From: Spodoptera frugiperda | Taxonomy: Eukaryota; Arthropoda; Insecta; Lepidoptera; Noctuidae | DNA length: 64,000 nucleotides | NCBI RefSeq assembly: GCF_023101765.2 | Contig: NC_064233.1 | Coordinates: 7,091,501 to 7,155,500 of the forward strand | Reading direction: 5' to 3' | Shown: one piece after another, positions 11,701 to 20,394 of the stretch | Layout: each line of letters opens with the position of its first letter | Numbering within the stretch: the stretch's first letter is position 1 | The notes under the pieces: model-generated | The model's input: only the letters and a program-made list of their open reading frames with translations | Told to the model about the DNA's origin: nothing | Databases searched by the model: none | Translations under genes and position numbers: made by a program

Positions 11701-12338
11701 CCTTACCCAGATACTGAACATGTATACTCCGGCTGAAGAGTACGAAGTGAAAGTAACGCGAGAATTCATCCACGAAATACAGAAGAAAATGCAGGAGAAG
11801 ACAGGAGCTAATCCTGATAAGGATCCTGTAAGTTTAAACCTTATTATCTTGGTATTTAAGTCTAATTTTCTTTGACAAAACTTTTACCTTATAATTTTCA
11901 TTTTAAAACTCAATTTTCATTGACAAAAATGAATATAAAGATGTTCTAATTTAGTGGCTGTCTGATTAAAGAAAGTTTTGTTAAAGAAAAATTAACTTAA
12001 AGGTCTTGGTGATAAGGTGAATGGTTTACTTTATCGCAAAGACTTTAAAGTCCATTTTTCTTTAACAAAACATTTACTTTATCACGTAGGTATTTAAACG
12101 CTAGTAGAACGAGTTAATAGAAAATTTGTCATTGAAAAACCATCTAAAACAGTATACAAATAAAGTACATTTTCATGTGAACTAATTCTATTTCTGTTTT
12201 CTTTCACAGCAAAATCTTCTAATGGACACGAAAATGATATTCTCGGTTCAATTCCCGTTCAACCCATCATCTATACGTCTGGAGGCGATAGAGTTACCAG
12301 AAGTCCTAGAACTGGAGGGTCTACTCACAAAAATATAA
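2661..12338 (+). CDS. didum: Unconventional myosin-Va (class V myosin), C-terminal part, 10 spliced exons
   Basis: Class V myosins are two-headed actin motors that carry vesicles and organelles; the C-terminal globular tail binds cargo adaptors. Ten exons with GT-AG junctions and matching phases (2661-2760, 3405-3522, 4144-4278, 5422-5626, 6486-6631, 9517-9728, 10232-10381, 11146-11277, 11711-11827, 12210-12338) join into 480 residues plus a TAA stop. Residues 1-72 are the end of the coiled coil. From about residue 115 the globular tail begins (KKEREYLGMFEYKIQDEGLI). The DIL-type region follows, with landmarks WAKGLQIRYNISHLETWI (about 331-348) and ILNMYTPAEEYE (about 400-411), and the protein ends FPFNPSSIRLEAIELPEV...LTKI as the family does. 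The motor, IQ motifs and first coiled coil must lie left of the window. Seen: the exons and their order. Known: the family role. The fly symbol is given by homology. Introns carry many transposon insertions, but the reading frame is intact. Confidence 0.95.
2808..2990 (+). mobile_element. RTE-type LINE ORF2 C-terminal relic
   Basis: Within the first visible didum intron. Reads GRGRPKRIYSDQIGDILKKG, then STLNRRACLKRLMTVDEAKV and VC, the basic C-terminal tail of a lepidopteran RTE-like LINE reverse transcriptase. No catalytic part. A more decayed relative lies at 40985-41115. Confidence 0.6.
3000..3390 (+). repeat. F12 repeat ending next to a didum splice acceptor
   Basis: Contains ATGAGCAGCATTCC...GTGGCAATTGTCGCGCTG (shared with 44785-44877 and 59590-59672) and a 3' part ending TTACCAGTCACCCTATAT that recurs at 52130-52290. 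It ends about 15 bp before the acceptor at 3403-3404. Confidence 0.65.
3405..3522 (+). CDS. didum: didum visible exon 2 (end of coiled coil)
   Basis: Acceptor TTTTTGTTACAG|GAACGC, donor AATG|GTAAGC. Encodes ERVDKLSESCRRYKNQIRLL and about 20 further residues up to DILDSN. A repeat element ends only about 15 bp before this acceptor. Confidence 0.9.
3907..4060 (+). repeat. F1 repeat, 5' fragment
   Basis: TTTTTATGGAATACGCCGGT...CACCAGAGGCGTTACA...TTGCCGGCCTTTTGGGG matches the left half of the abundant F1 element (full copy, for example, at 11350-11655). Confidence 0.65.
4144..4278 (+). CDS. didum: didum visible exon 3 (start of globular tail)
   Basis: Acceptor TTTATCCACAG|ACCCAG, donor TCTG|GTGAGT. 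Encodes DPVVPPNASMTLEMAPVTR followed by KKEREYLGMFEYKIQDEGLI. This is the typical entry into the myosin V globular tail. Confidence 0.92.
4306..4402 (+). mobile_element. Helitron-like family H1, 5' fragment
   Basis: TATAATATAAAAATAAGTC followed by AGGTTTTCC and TGAAGCTATAACTCCAGAAC matches the start of the H1 elements at 37261-37451 and 59337-59540. The hairpin and CTAG end are missing. Confidence 0.55.
5091..5240 (+). repeat. SINE-B 3' fragment
   Basis: From GGAATTGTCCCCAGTATATA through the paired TGCACCTCTGCCTA and the AAAAGGCGTGACG end. Lacks the tRNA-like head. Confidence 0.7.
5422..5626 (+). CDS. didum: didum visible exon 4 (globular tail)
   Basis: Acceptor CCCCCTTCAG|ACTTAAAG, donor TTACG|GTGAGT. 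Encodes DLKPKTAVTLLPGLPAYILF, then FMMLRHMDHVDDE and ALWLANMLR. The LPAYILFMMLRH and WLAN segments are hallmarks of the class V tail. Confidence 0.93.
5960..6075 (-). mobile_element. LINE 3'-end relic (FKARVNRLLMGRRAPS type)
   Basis: The minus strand resembles the coding and 3' end of the LINE tails at 16375-16525 and 35185-35345, including the reverse of CTCACCTGATGGTAAGCGAT. Strongly decayed. Confidence 0.5.
6108..6295 (-). mobile_element. Helitron-like family H2
   Basis: On the minus strand it starts TCACTACATTGTATAAAACA and ends CTRR (CTAA here rather than CTAG) after a GC-rich GGGGCGGGTCG block, between A and T. Four sister copies: 14046-14240, 15613-15791, 46558-46741, 62332-62521. Confidence 0.6.
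6486..6631 (+). CDS. didum: didum visible exon 5 (globular tail)
   Basis: Acceptor GTTGCAG|GCTCCT, donor CAGG|GTAAGC. Encodes LLNNLRQYSGDTIYQSANTP, then FDLSEYRQVLSDIAVWIYQ. The first G completes the arginine codon started in exon 4. Confidence 0.93.
6752..8991. mobile_element. MITE (TACAATGTGATAGGGG family) interrupted by a LINE
   Basis: Left part 6752-6916 and right part about 8752-8991 together equal a reversed copy of the MITE at 221-633 (about 400 bp without the insert). The break lies in CTCACCAAAAC|ATTAT. It sits in the didum intron between exons 5 and 6. Confidence 0.85.
6917..8751 (+). mobile_element. 5'-truncated non-LTR retrotransposon (Jockey/CR1-like LINE)
   Basis: Open from a GTG at 6923 to the TGA at 8435-8437: about 504 residues of reverse transcriptase. 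It contains RPLPKVGNPTLPTHFRPISI, LVDFSNAFNMV (first catalytic block), GVPQGGILSPLLFSIFIN, and the catalytic YADD at 7568-7579. It ends LLWNALPKEIR...FKFKVREHL, typical of the CR1/Jockey group. An in-frame TAA at 6920-6922 sits right at the 5' truncation. There is no endonuclease domain. The roughly 300-bp 3' part holds TATG-rich DNA and ends in an AAAT repeat. Probable short target duplication AAAAC. One long undamaged frame implies a fairly young insertion. Confidence 0.9.
9215..9470 (+). repeat. F1 repeat
   Basis: From TTTATGGTTTAAACCGGTGA to GCCGAAGCATGGTTTTCCAC. F1 is a roughly 250-300 bp element present about twenty-five times in the window in both orientations. Diagnostic blocks are CACCTGATGGTAAGCAATCG, TTTTGGGGGTTAGGAATTTA and ATCACTCCGGTCGAGCCGG. 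It has no coding potential of its own. Confidence 0.75.
9517..9728 (+). CDS. didum: didum visible exon 6 (globular tail, GC-rich linker)
   Basis: Acceptor TCCTCACCAG|GCCTC, donor AAACAG|GTATGT. Encodes GLIHLLERQLERLIIPAILE, a GC-rich Pro/Gly/Ala linker (SGPSARPPQAGAGPQ), then LRLMIFKQ. The linker is a fast-evolving loop in the family. The exon is much more GC-rich than its surroundings. The intron before it holds the LINE-in-MITE insertion. Confidence 0.92.
9873..10128 (+). repeat. F1 repeat
   Basis: TTTTATGGTATAAGCCGGTA to GGCCGAAGCGTAGCTCTCC, in the didum intron before exon 7. Internal deletion near the 3' part. Confidence 0.75.
10232..10381 (+). CDS. didum: didum visible exon 7 (DIL region)
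   Basis: Acceptor TTTCATTCCAG|TTATTC, donor AAGAGT|GTAAGT. Phase 0 at both ends, 50 residues: LFYYICAYSLNQLLLRKDLC, then WAKGLQIRYNISHLETWI and KEHLAEYGQKS. This is the best-conserved stretch of the dilute domain. Confidence 0.95.
10434..10560 (-). mobile_element. LINE 3'-end relic
   Basis: Reverse complement of the element tail at 16375-16525 (GGGTATAACC...GGGCAGACGTGCTCCAT...TCACCTGATGGTAAGTGA). Minus strand relative to didum. Confidence 0.6.
11146..11277 (+). CDS. didum: didum visible exon 8 (DIL region)
   Basis: Acceptor CATTTTGCAG|GTGGAA, donor TGCAAG|GTAAGT. 44 residues, including LKPITQAVQLLQARKS and MCANLTAMQVCK, as in the dilute domain. Confidence 0.94.
11350..11655 (+). repeat. 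F1 repeat, near full length
   Basis: CCGCCGGTAAATGAGCAGAC to GCATGGCTCTCCCACGTC in the intron before didum exon 9. It serves as a reference copy. The intron 11828-12209 is AT-rich with nothing recognised. Confidence 0.8.
11711..11827 (+). CDS. didum: didum visible exon 9 (globular tail)
   Basis: Acceptor GCCTTACCCAG|ATACTG, donor GATCCT|GTAAGT. Encodes ILNMYTPAEEYEVKVTREFI, then HEIQKKMQEKTGANPDKDP. Confidence 0.94.
12210..12338 (+). CDS. didum: didum terminal coding exon
   Basis: Acceptor TTCTTTCACAG|CAAAAT; open to the TAA at 12336-12338. Encodes QNLLMDTKMIFSVQFPFNPS, then SIRLEAIELPEVLELEGLLT and KI. The FPFNPSSIRLE ending is typical for class V myosins, so the stop is the true end. Confidence 0.95.
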   Translation, partial: QNLLMDTKMIFSVQFPFNPSSIRLEAIELPEVLELEGLLTKI

Positions 12339-12378
12339 AAAGACCAAGTAGACCGGAGAAGACCGTTAAACTAAGGTG

Positions 12379-12384
12379 AATAAA
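12379..12384 (+). terminator. Candidate poly(A) signal AATAAA
   Basis: Canonical AATAAA 41 bp after the didum stop. A second one at 12902-12907 is equally plausible; RNA data would decide. Confidence 0.4.
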
Positions 12385-12623
12385 TAAGCTTATAGCTGCT
12401 CTAGATTTTATTTATTAACGTTTAGAGATTGGTCTACTGGTTAAAATATAGGAAATTGAGTAGACCATAGAAGACCATGATAGTATATAACAATAATTGT
12501 TTTTTTATATTAATTTGTGCATAGCTGAGAACGTAATATAGTTAAAAGACCTAAAAAGACGATAGAAATAATATGGTAAATGTTCAAATGATAGATTAGT
12601 TTTGTTATAACATTCCATAGTGT

Positions 12624-12653
12624 CGGTCTTTTGGTTTTTTCACCAAAAGACCG
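12624..12653 (+). promoter_or_regulatory. Perfect 12-bp hairpin in didum 3'UTR
   Basis: CGGTCTTTTGGT at 12624-12635 pairs with ACCAAAAGACCG at 12642-12653, leaving a 6-base loop (TTTTTC). It sits among repeated AGACC motifs about 300 bp after the stop. It could be an RNA structure or a small palindromic element; function unknown. Confidence 0.5.
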
Positions 12654-13140
12654 AGTAGACCGAAAAGACCATAGAAGAAAATTATGAAATAGTTTATAAG
12701 AAACATGATAATAAGATGCATAATAATTTCTTTTTTTTTATATTTAAAAAGTTTTCGTTGTAAGTTGAACTCAATTAATTTTAATCCTTATCACCTTGCC
12801 TTTAGATTCAGTTTAGCTCAACATTCTTGTTCCTACGTTATTATTGCCATACGAAAATAATCGTTCAATATGGTGCCATTATTATATTTATTTTAATTGG
12901 TAATAAAATAAATATTGATGTATTAATTTTATTATTTATTTATTTATGTTTATTGTTTATACTCGAATGAGTAATGCTGTATTTATTTTTAAAATATGCT
13001 AAATATACATTCCATTAAAAACTGATATATTTGAAGTTTATCATATTTATGTTATTATACAAAGCAAAGCAAATAAATGAAAGAAAGAGACAGAAACACT
13101 ACGAATAGGTTTTCTCACTCACATCGTAATCTATAAATAT

Positions 13141-13377
13141 ACAAGGTGTAAACGGAACGTTCCCGAATAACGCTACAATTTTTTTGCTTTCATAATTTTA
13201 ATCGTTTTTGTTTTTCGTGTTATTCATGCAACATCAGCCTTAAGCATGATGTTCCAGTAGATTACAACTATTATTAATTACATAAAATAAACATTGAAAT
13301 CCTTGTTTTTAAAAATATAGCTCATATATTACCATCACCAATTTACGGCGTTTGAGAGCGTTCCATTTACACATTGT
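13141..13377. mobile_element. MITE with ACAAGGTGTAAACGGAACG ends
   Basis: ACAAGGTGTAAACGGAACG at the left is an inverted match (two or three mismatches) to CGTTCCATTTACACATTGT at the right. AT-rich interior, no ORF. The ends loosely resemble the 52361-52647 element. Confidence 0.55.
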
Positions 13378-13611
13378 TTATGAAGTGTGGCTCTCTAAAT
13401 CACAAAAAAAAAGAAACAAACAATATGGCTACTTGAACTGCCTAAAATTTCAACCAGTTTTGGGTAGCCAATGGCCGTTTTTACCATCTCGTCAACTAAA
13501 AGATACTTAGCAGGACGCAGCACCTAAAATAACTACTTACTTGTAAAACTAGGTGTCACTTATAGGTTGGTGACAATCAAGTTATAGATAAACGTCAACT
13601 GTCTTAGGCTT

Positions 13612-13633
13612 AGAGAGAGAGAGAGAGAGAGAG
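13612..13633. repeat. (GA)n microsatellite
   Basis: Eleven consecutive AG/GA units directly before an F2 fragment. Confidence 0.9.
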
Positions 13634-13735
13634 CTTAACCCCGGAGCTGCGGATTACCTAGCAGGTTACCAAGGCTCCGGTTCGAAAATAAGGAGTAGGA
13701 ACGGAGTGGATTTGAGTCAGTAACAGTATGACACC
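13634..13735 (+). repeat. F2 fragment (R1-LINE 3' end)
   Basis: GGAGCTGCGGATTACCTAGC...GCTCCGGTTCGAAAATAAGG...GAGTCAGTAACAGT, a decayed copy of the F2 tail. F2 is the 3' end of the R1-clade LINE seen with coding sequence at 30194-30934. Confidence 0.65.
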
Positions 13736-13884
13736 ACTGTTTCTTAACTTTTCGTAAATAAGACAACAATAGAAAATACATTGTGTAGAAAGGGTGGTAA
13801 AACGGCCATTAATGTTATTCAATTATTGTGTTCATAATCTTCCATAGAATTTATATGTCTTCCTTTTCGAATAGTATAGTTATA

Positions 13885-14045
13885 CTAGCGTCTGCCAGCG
13901 GCTTCACCCGCGTTCCCGTGGGATAAAAAGTATCCTATTACCCAAGTCAGCTCATCTGTATAGCAAATTTCATCAAAATTCGTTCTGTAGTTTCAGCGTG
14001 ATTGACGGACAAATATCCAAATAAACTTCCACATTTATAATATTA
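13885..14045 (-). mobile_element. Lep1-like Helitron (H3)
   Basis: The plus strand reads CTAGCGTCTGCCAGCGGCTT...TTCATCAAAATTCGTTCTGT...CACATTTATAATATTA. On the minus strand the CTAG end follows a GC-rich hairpin, the layout of the non-autonomous lepidopteran Lep1 Helitrons (family name from memory). Abuts the next Helitron without a gap. Confidence 0.6.
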
Positions 14046-14240
14046 CTAGCGACCCGCCTCAGTTTTACATGGGTGCAATGGTGATATATTATGCATGTAT
14101 TTTACATATTAACCTTCCTCTTGAATCACTCTATCTATTACAATAAATCGCATCAAAACCCGTTGCGTAATTTTAGAGATCTAACCATACAGACAAACAG
14201 ACCAAAATAGTGACTTTGGTTTATAAATACTATGTAGTGA
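14046..14240 (-). mobile_element. Helitron-like family H2
   Basis: The minus strand starts TCACTACATAGTATTTATAA and ends GGCGGGTCGCTAG. Directly adjacent to the Lep1-like copy, sharing the TTA junction, so one probably inserted at the end of the other. Confidence 0.65.
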
Positions 14241-15612
14241 AGTTGACCGTTAGGGGAAGAATGAAATTTGGAACAGGGTTAGATTATGGTTTGGAATTAC
14301 ACACATACTACTTTGTATACCACAGGAATGCAAGCGAAGTCGCTGGTAAAAGCTAGTTTTAAAATATACATACATATTAATATATTACATTTGTTGAAAA
14401 ATAAAACAAAATCGTGAAATTAACTCAAAAACGGCTGGTAAAATTTTGATGTAATTTTGTTTCATTAATTTGCACTAAGAACACAAAACATCGAATTGTT
14501 TAGTCATTGTATAAATTAAAAATGATTTATACTTAACCCTTAGAATACTATTGGGGGTATTAAATGCCCCAAATGATTTCAACTCGGTTGCGTAAGGGTT
14601 AATACATTATAGCTAATTTTAAATATGTTTGCTTTGAATTTTGAACGTAAAAAATAAGGCTTTTGTCAGCAATATATTTATTAGGTTAAATTATTTTATT
14701 GATTTTCCTATTTAAAGTGACTAATGTATTACGTGAATCAACGAAGATAGTTTTATTTCATATTATTGTAAGATTTTATACATTTTCTTTTTTATATAAA
14801 ACATAAAACATGAAATATCTACATATTTTTTGTTACCTACGTAGCTAAACACCTATTTAGTTCAAAATCACCACTTTTGGTAAAGTAATTGGTTCAAAAT
14901 CTATAAAAAGAACTGCTAAAACGTAAAAATATTTTACAAAATTATGATTCGACATGTTTAGAAAATTCTATATAACCTCAAAATTATAACTGTTTTTTGA
15001 CGCTTTTCACAATTTGCCATTAGGTGGCTCTAGTAGAGAGGTCTATTTACTAACTAACTATTTGATTCAAAGGTTTATATAATATGTCCTAACGGGGCAA
15101 AACAACAAAATAATATGGTCAAAAATGACTAAAAACTACAACAGCGCCACCTAATGGCAACAAAAATTGTAAAATAAAAATGCTGCTTGCTAAAAAGAGA
15201 TGCGTACTGCCGAAATGTAAAAAAACATGCTTAACTTATATGTGTTCGATATAAAAATATATAAGATACATGTATATATAAGTATCTTTATATAAAAAAT
15301 GGTAAAATTATAATTATTATTAAAATTGTGTATAAAAAGCGCTGTAATTTTAAATTTCGAAAGCGCTGCAGCTGTTTTTTTTGTTCATAATAAATTTGTT
15401 TAGTGTCATTCCGTTATATTATACATTATAATAGTTAAAATATAATTATATTGATGTTATTATAGCTTATGGAAAGATTTATTATTATTATGATAGAAAA
15501 ATATATTAGTGTTGATATGTTTTTTGAAGAAGTTGCAAAAATTATTTAAAAAGTAACGGCGATTGTTGAAAGATCAAAGCAAAATTTTTAGGCAAATTTA
15601 TTTATATACATA
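14241..15612. other. AT-rich intergenic DNA with one inverted-repeat relic
   Basis: No exon-like sequence. CAATTTGCCATTAGGTGGC (15010-15028) and its partner GCCACCTAATGGCAACAAAA (15148-15167) form an inverted pair, probably the remnants of a small MITE. Confidence 0.4.
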
Positions 15613-15791
15613 CTACCCCCCGCTTCGCATGAGTGCAATGGTGATATATTATGCATGTATTATACATATAAACCTTCCTCTTAAATCACTCTATCTATTA
15701 AAAAAACCGCATCAAAATCTGTTGCGTAGTTTTAAAGATTTAAGCATACAAAGGGACAGAGAAAGCGACTTTGTTTTATACTATGTAATGA
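15613..15791 (-). mobile_element. Helitron-like family H2
   Basis: Same family as 46558-46741. The minus strand starts TCATTACATAGTATAAAACA; the CTAG end is mutated to a CCCC run. Confidence 0.6.
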
Positions 15792-15904
15792 TTCGGAATC
15801 ACCGATTTTTTTTTTCTTAATCTCTTAATAACATGTGAATTTAAAATAATACTACAATTAATTAATAAATTACTCTACTCAGATATTAATACCGAGATTA
15901 ATTT

Positions 15905-16070
15905 AGCCTGATCCGGAGCTGCGGACTACCTAGCGGGTTTACCGGGGCTCCGGCTCGAAAAGCAGGAGAAGGAACGGGGTGGTTTTTAGTCAGTAAGAGT
16001 CTGAAACTCCCTCTCGCCTCGCCCAAGGCGGGAGAAGTCATTGGATGATTTTCCCCCTCAAAAAAAAGAT
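15905..16070 (+). repeat. F2 repeat (R1-LINE 3' end)
   Basis: CTGATCCGGAGCTGCGGACT...TTTTAGTCAGTAAGAGTCTG...GATTTTCCCCCTCAAAAAAA. Ends in an A run, as expected for a retrotransposed LINE tail. The following 16071-16370 is AT-rich with ATAA/AAAT runs. Confidence 0.75.
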
Positions 16071-16374
16071 TAATTTTGCCATCACCAATAAATACATATA
16101 ATTTTTGCAACTTTTCCAAAAAATAAATAAATAAATAAATAGTATGTATGGTGGACTCAATGAATAAATAAATAAATTAGATGAGAGTGGAATAATAAGA
16201 AAAATTATTGAATTATTATTATTATATCTAATTAAATTACTGTAGTTATTAATAATAAATGTTACCATTCACGCTAGGTGCTTTAAAAGTATATATACTT
16301 ATATACATATATCACTTTATATATACAGGATATTAAGTTAAATGAAAAACGGAGAAGAAAAAAAAACACTTCTT

Positions 16375-16525
16375 AGTCTGTGTTTCCTGATGGGTATAAC
16401 TTGGGTGTCTTCAAAGCCCGAGTGAATAGGTTGCTTATGGGCAGACGTGCTCCATCGTAGGCCGCATCATCACTTACCATCAGGTGAGATAGCGGCCAAA
16501 CGTAGATCCATCAAATGTAAAAAAA
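16375..16525 (+). mobile_element. LINE 3' tail (FKARVNRLLMGRRAPS type)
   Basis: Reads in frame roughly as a C-terminus DGYNLGVFKARVNRLLMGRR followed by APS, with the 3'UTR CTCACCATCAGGTGAGATAG-like block and an A run at about 16518-16532. Sister tails: 35185-35345 and 53360-53500. Confidence 0.6.
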
Positions 16526-16534
16526 AAAAAAACA

Positions 16535-16690
16535 GTAAAGTTCCCTAAGAAAAGGAGGATCCTCCGACCAGGCGAGGTGTGTATACCTGGCGGGCTTTCT
16601 GCCCAACTATGGTTCGTTGGGATTTTCTATCCATGTTTATTCACATTTAAACTTTACATGTGCGATGGAGGATTTATGTCGTCATTATTT
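16535..16690 (-). repeat. F9 repeat
   Basis: Reverse complement of the block at 31740-31860: CCAACGAACAACAGTTGGGC...CCTGGTCGGAGGATTCTCC. Three copies in the window; identity unknown. Confidence 0.6.
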
Positions 16691-17100
16691 ATTATTTATT
16701 AAAAAAAAAACATGCATAATTTTACAGCTTAAGCCAATACATTATACAGTTAAAGATAAAATAAAATAGTACAATAATCTTAATTACTTAAAACTAATAC
16801 ATCAGCCATCCATCTTCTCACAAAACCTTAAACATTCACGACATACATCCTTCCATCTCGCTGCGAACAAATCACACTCTGGTGCGGACGTCAAGAGAGC
16901 ATTGATCATCGTCAATGCACGAACGAGTGGAGAATTTGCATGCGCGACTGTTCGGGCTGCCGGCACAGCCAGTAATGGGTGCTTGCATCTTGTCATTCGT
17001 TGATTTGCTCGTCGATAGTGTATGTGCGACTTCTTTAAGTCATAGATATGTTTAAGTCGAGAATCGAACACCAATATCCCGTTTCATTACGTTTCTCATT
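16690..17100 (-). mobile_element. LINE ORF C-terminal fragment (low certainty)
   Basis: The minus-strand frame 17074-16802 encodes 90 residues with SPLVRALTMINALLTSAPEC and DLFAARW...LRFCEKMDG, then an AT-rich 3' part and an A run with TAAA units near 16700. The layout suggests a 5'-truncated LINE; the clade was not identified. Confidence 0.4.
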
Positions 17101-17235
17101 TAACCTAACATCCTGTTCAAAGAAGGAAGAATTTTAGTAAAAAACTAGATCTTAAATATAGTACAGATACTAGAAATATATAGTATTCTAAAATAGTTAT
17201 TTACAGCAGATCAAACTACTCCATTCTGTCGACTT

Positions 17236-17302
17236 TTTCATAACTATATCACTCCGGTCGAGCCGGCCCATTCGTGCCGAAGCATGGCTCTCCCACACTT
17301 AG
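17236..17302 (+). repeat. F1 repeat, 3' fragment
   Basis: ATCACTCCGGTCGAGCCGG...GAAGCATGGCTCTCCCACAC only. Confidence 0.7.
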
Positions 17303-17545
17303 CTAGTAGACAATAAAGGTGAAAATCTAATTAAAAAAAGTTGTCAGAAGGTATATCTTGATCTGCTGTCGTACGGTGAAAGCAACGCAGCAAGGCACTA
17401 ATATGTACTTAATAGAATAATTTTATAAAGCAGTATTTAGCATCTACTTGAAATGTACTTAATTGTTGTTATTTATTTATTTAATTATGTGTGTGTGATT
17501 GTGACAATGTATTTGGTCAATGGACAATTGTTATGGAAACATGTA

Positions 17546-17780
17546 TTACTAGTATTCTTTTTATTGTAACTTTCGTGAGACATACTAAATTAATTATTAT
17601 GTTATCGGCTTACTCACGTAACTGGCTGCCACGATTTCGATCCCCGCACGGAACAATTCCTTGTGTGATCCACAAATTGTTGTTCCGGGTCTGGGTGTCA
17701 TGTGTACTCGTATGTGACATTGTATGTTTGTAAACGCACCCACGACACAGGAGAAAATCCTAAGCCTGGGCCATGTTTTA
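17546..17780 (+). repeat. F12 block joined to SINE-A
   Basis: 17551-17620 matches 44707-44772 (AACTTTCGTGAGACATAC...CGGCTTACTCACGTAACTG). It then runs into SINE-A, a tRNA-derived SINE: box B-like TTTCGATCCCCGCACGG, then TTGTTCCGGGTCTGGGTGTC and the GTTTGTAAACGC...CACGACACAGGAG tail. Confidence 0.65.
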
Positions 17781-17789
17781 TTGAAACTA

Positions 17790-19490
17790 TAATAAACTGT
17801 ATGACAAGAGTCCATTGGCCAAATAATAAAACTATATCTCTATTTAAAATTGTCATAATCATAAAATTATATAACTGTAGATATAATAGATATTTATTTA
17901 CTTACATTTCTTGTTGTGTAACATGTATTGAAATTATAGAAAAATATATAAATCGTTGCGTTATACATTTATGTATTAATTAATAGTAAAATAATAAAAT
18001 TATGTATGTGAAAATTATTTAGTGTGCTCAACTATTATGAATTTATTGAAAACATTCCATTTATTTAATAAAATTAAATATTGTATGTTAAAATGTAATC
18101 TGGCATGTCAATTTGTTAAAAAATCGTGCTATAATGTATATTATATATTGTTATTAATTAAAATATATCTATTTGAAGTTAAAGAAAATGAAATTTGATT
18201 ATATATCTCAAAGTTATGATCACGCGTTAATATACAAGTAATACATTAAAAATATATTTTTTAATGTTAAACGGTTTTAATGAGCTCTATTCTACCAATC
18301 AAGCCCTTTCGTTTGATATCCATAATGGTATACATGATATCAATATAAAGGTAGTTGTGGATTAGATTATTTTATATGCTCATCAAGATTAAGAGTGTGC
18401 ACCAAATATTAGATCAATCTGCCTTCAGAAAGGGGTGGTGATTCTTCAAAAAAAAAAAATCACAAAAAGTAAACAATTCTATTGAAACACAAAATTTGGT
18501 TTCAATAAATTAAGCTGTGACACTGCTCTCAACCAATCCAATAAAAATAAGGATGATAATAAGCTACCACGATGCTTAATAACGCGGGAATAATGATTTG
18601 TTAAATAAAAGTTAAAGTTTTTGAAAAATCATCCGGGTAAAATTCCCATTACTACATTTCTAACAAAAAATGTGGCAAAGCTAAATAAAACCGTTTAATA
18701 TTAAAAAAAATAAAGAGCAAAAGTAGCTTATCTTCTTAAATACAGAAGAATTAAATGGCCGGAAATGTAATTTCCTGATTACATAAAACTTGTAATTACA
18801 TTGTCATATGTAATCTTAAAACACACGGCATATAATCTTTATGACACATGTATAACATGACTGTTAAAACATTGTCATTTTAAATATGACATAATAGGGA
18901 TGATGACGGGGTATGAAAATTTAAAATCTATTTAGTCCGTCAGTTAGGTAACGAAAAAATATTAGACACGTATTTTTTTATTTTGTCTTATAAGATAACA
19001 ATACTTAGATAAAACGAATCAAAGTTAAAATACGTCATTTCTACGTATAAAATGTACTTAGAAGTGATGTTACGCGATATTTCAAATCGATATATCTTCG
19101 AAAGTATTTGTTTCCGAAAGAAAATAAACATTACGTGTCTAATGTTTTAAAATAACATAAGAGGGACATTAAAATAAAAATTAGTCATCTACCCTATTGT
19201 GTCATTTTGCGGAAATAATCTGTTATATTGAATGACAAAATAATGATTAATTTAAATCAATGAAATTATATGACAAACATTCCCTAATTATGTATTGTCA
19301 TAATGATCTCTCGTGTCATTTATTTTGAAAAATAATTATATGAAGCAATATATAGCATATCTATTTAATTATTTTAATAGTTAATTCTTAAAAAAAATCT
19401 TATGATTGTTAAGATAATTGTGGATTTAAAATCATAGAGAATTATTTTATGTGTTAACATTGTGTTATGTGAGCTGTACATTCCATAGGT
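17790..19490. other. AT-rich intergenic DNA
   Basis: About 1.7 kb of strongly AT-rich sequence. I see no exon, known repeat or structural element here. Confidence 0.5.
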
Positions 19491-19594
19491 GTTATGTTAT
19501 TAAAATCATTTATTAAATTTTACTTTAGTTTTATTTTAACATTAGTTCCTCTTGCGTTTACTCGCTGCTCGGCTCCTATTGATTGTAGCGTGAT

Positions 19595-19845
19595 GTTTCC
19601 ATGCGGGCGGCGAGCAAGGATAGCTCATCGCCTGACCCGAATGAGACCCGTGCGTACGGCGCGCCTCAAAGAGCCTTCAGATCACCACATACAGGGCCCA
19701 ATAGGGCTGAAGTCAAACCCGGGCTCCGGCTCAAAGCAGGAGTAGGAACGGGGTGGTTTTTGGTCAGTAAGAGTTTGGCACTCACTCTCGCCTTGCCCCG
19801 GCGAGAGAAGTCGTTGGTTGATTTACCCCTCTTTAAAAAAACCTA
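19595..19845 (+). repeat. F2 repeat, longer copy
   Basis: Starts further into the LINE (GCGGGCGGCGAGCAAGG), with the CACCACATACAGGGCCCAAT block, the GGCTCAAAGCAGGAGTAGGA core and a short A run. Confidence 0.7.
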
Positions 19846-19929
19846 CGTGACTGGTCAACGATGTTTATCGACTAGTTTCAAGACGCGTTAGGGGCCCATA
19901 AAATAAATCTATACTAATATAAAAGAATA

Positions 19930-20045
19930 GACTGCCCCGTTGGTCGAGTGGTCGCAAGTGCCACTGCCGAACAAGGGGTCTCGTATTTATAAGTCTCAAT
20001 GTAGCCGTGTGTACGTGAGCAGTTACTAAGGAAGTCAAAACAGAT
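19930..20045 (+). repeat. SINE-B head
   Basis: CCGTTGGTCGAGTGGTCGCA...AAGGGGTCTCG is the tRNA-like 5' part of SINE-B; the body is missing. 20046-20390 shows nothing recognisable. Confidence 0.6.
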
Positions 20046-20394
20046 ATGTTTTATTACATTCTAATAATATTAATCAACTTCCTTCTTTCATTGAATAAAG
20101 CCGGAGCTAAGTTTTATCTAAATACAATGCTACTCATCCAGCTTTAAATCCAATTTATCATGAACTCGTCTTGTATGATCTTTCCCCACATTCATCAGTC
20201 AGTTTATACTGGTTGTTTTGTGTATAGGTACCTACCTAATATTAAAATTGTGGCCCCCAGAATATAATCGTTTAAATTATCAGATGATTGGTACAATTCG
20301 GTTATCAGTAATAGATTTGTTATCCTCATTATAATCCTAGGGCAATTAATGTCACATTGACTATATTATTGTGTTAAAAACTTTACCTACGTAA

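Larger units (their letters stand above)
12339..13140 (+). other. didum 3'UTR and downstream AT-rich DNA
   Basis: Follows the stop codon with no repeat family recognised up to 13140. AATAAA signals lie at 12379-12384 and 12902-12907, so either a very short or a roughly 0.6 kb 3'UTR is possible. The motif AGTAGACC next to a second AGACC word recurs near 12352, 12462 and 12653. A strong hairpin lies at 12624-12653. Confidence 0.5.
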
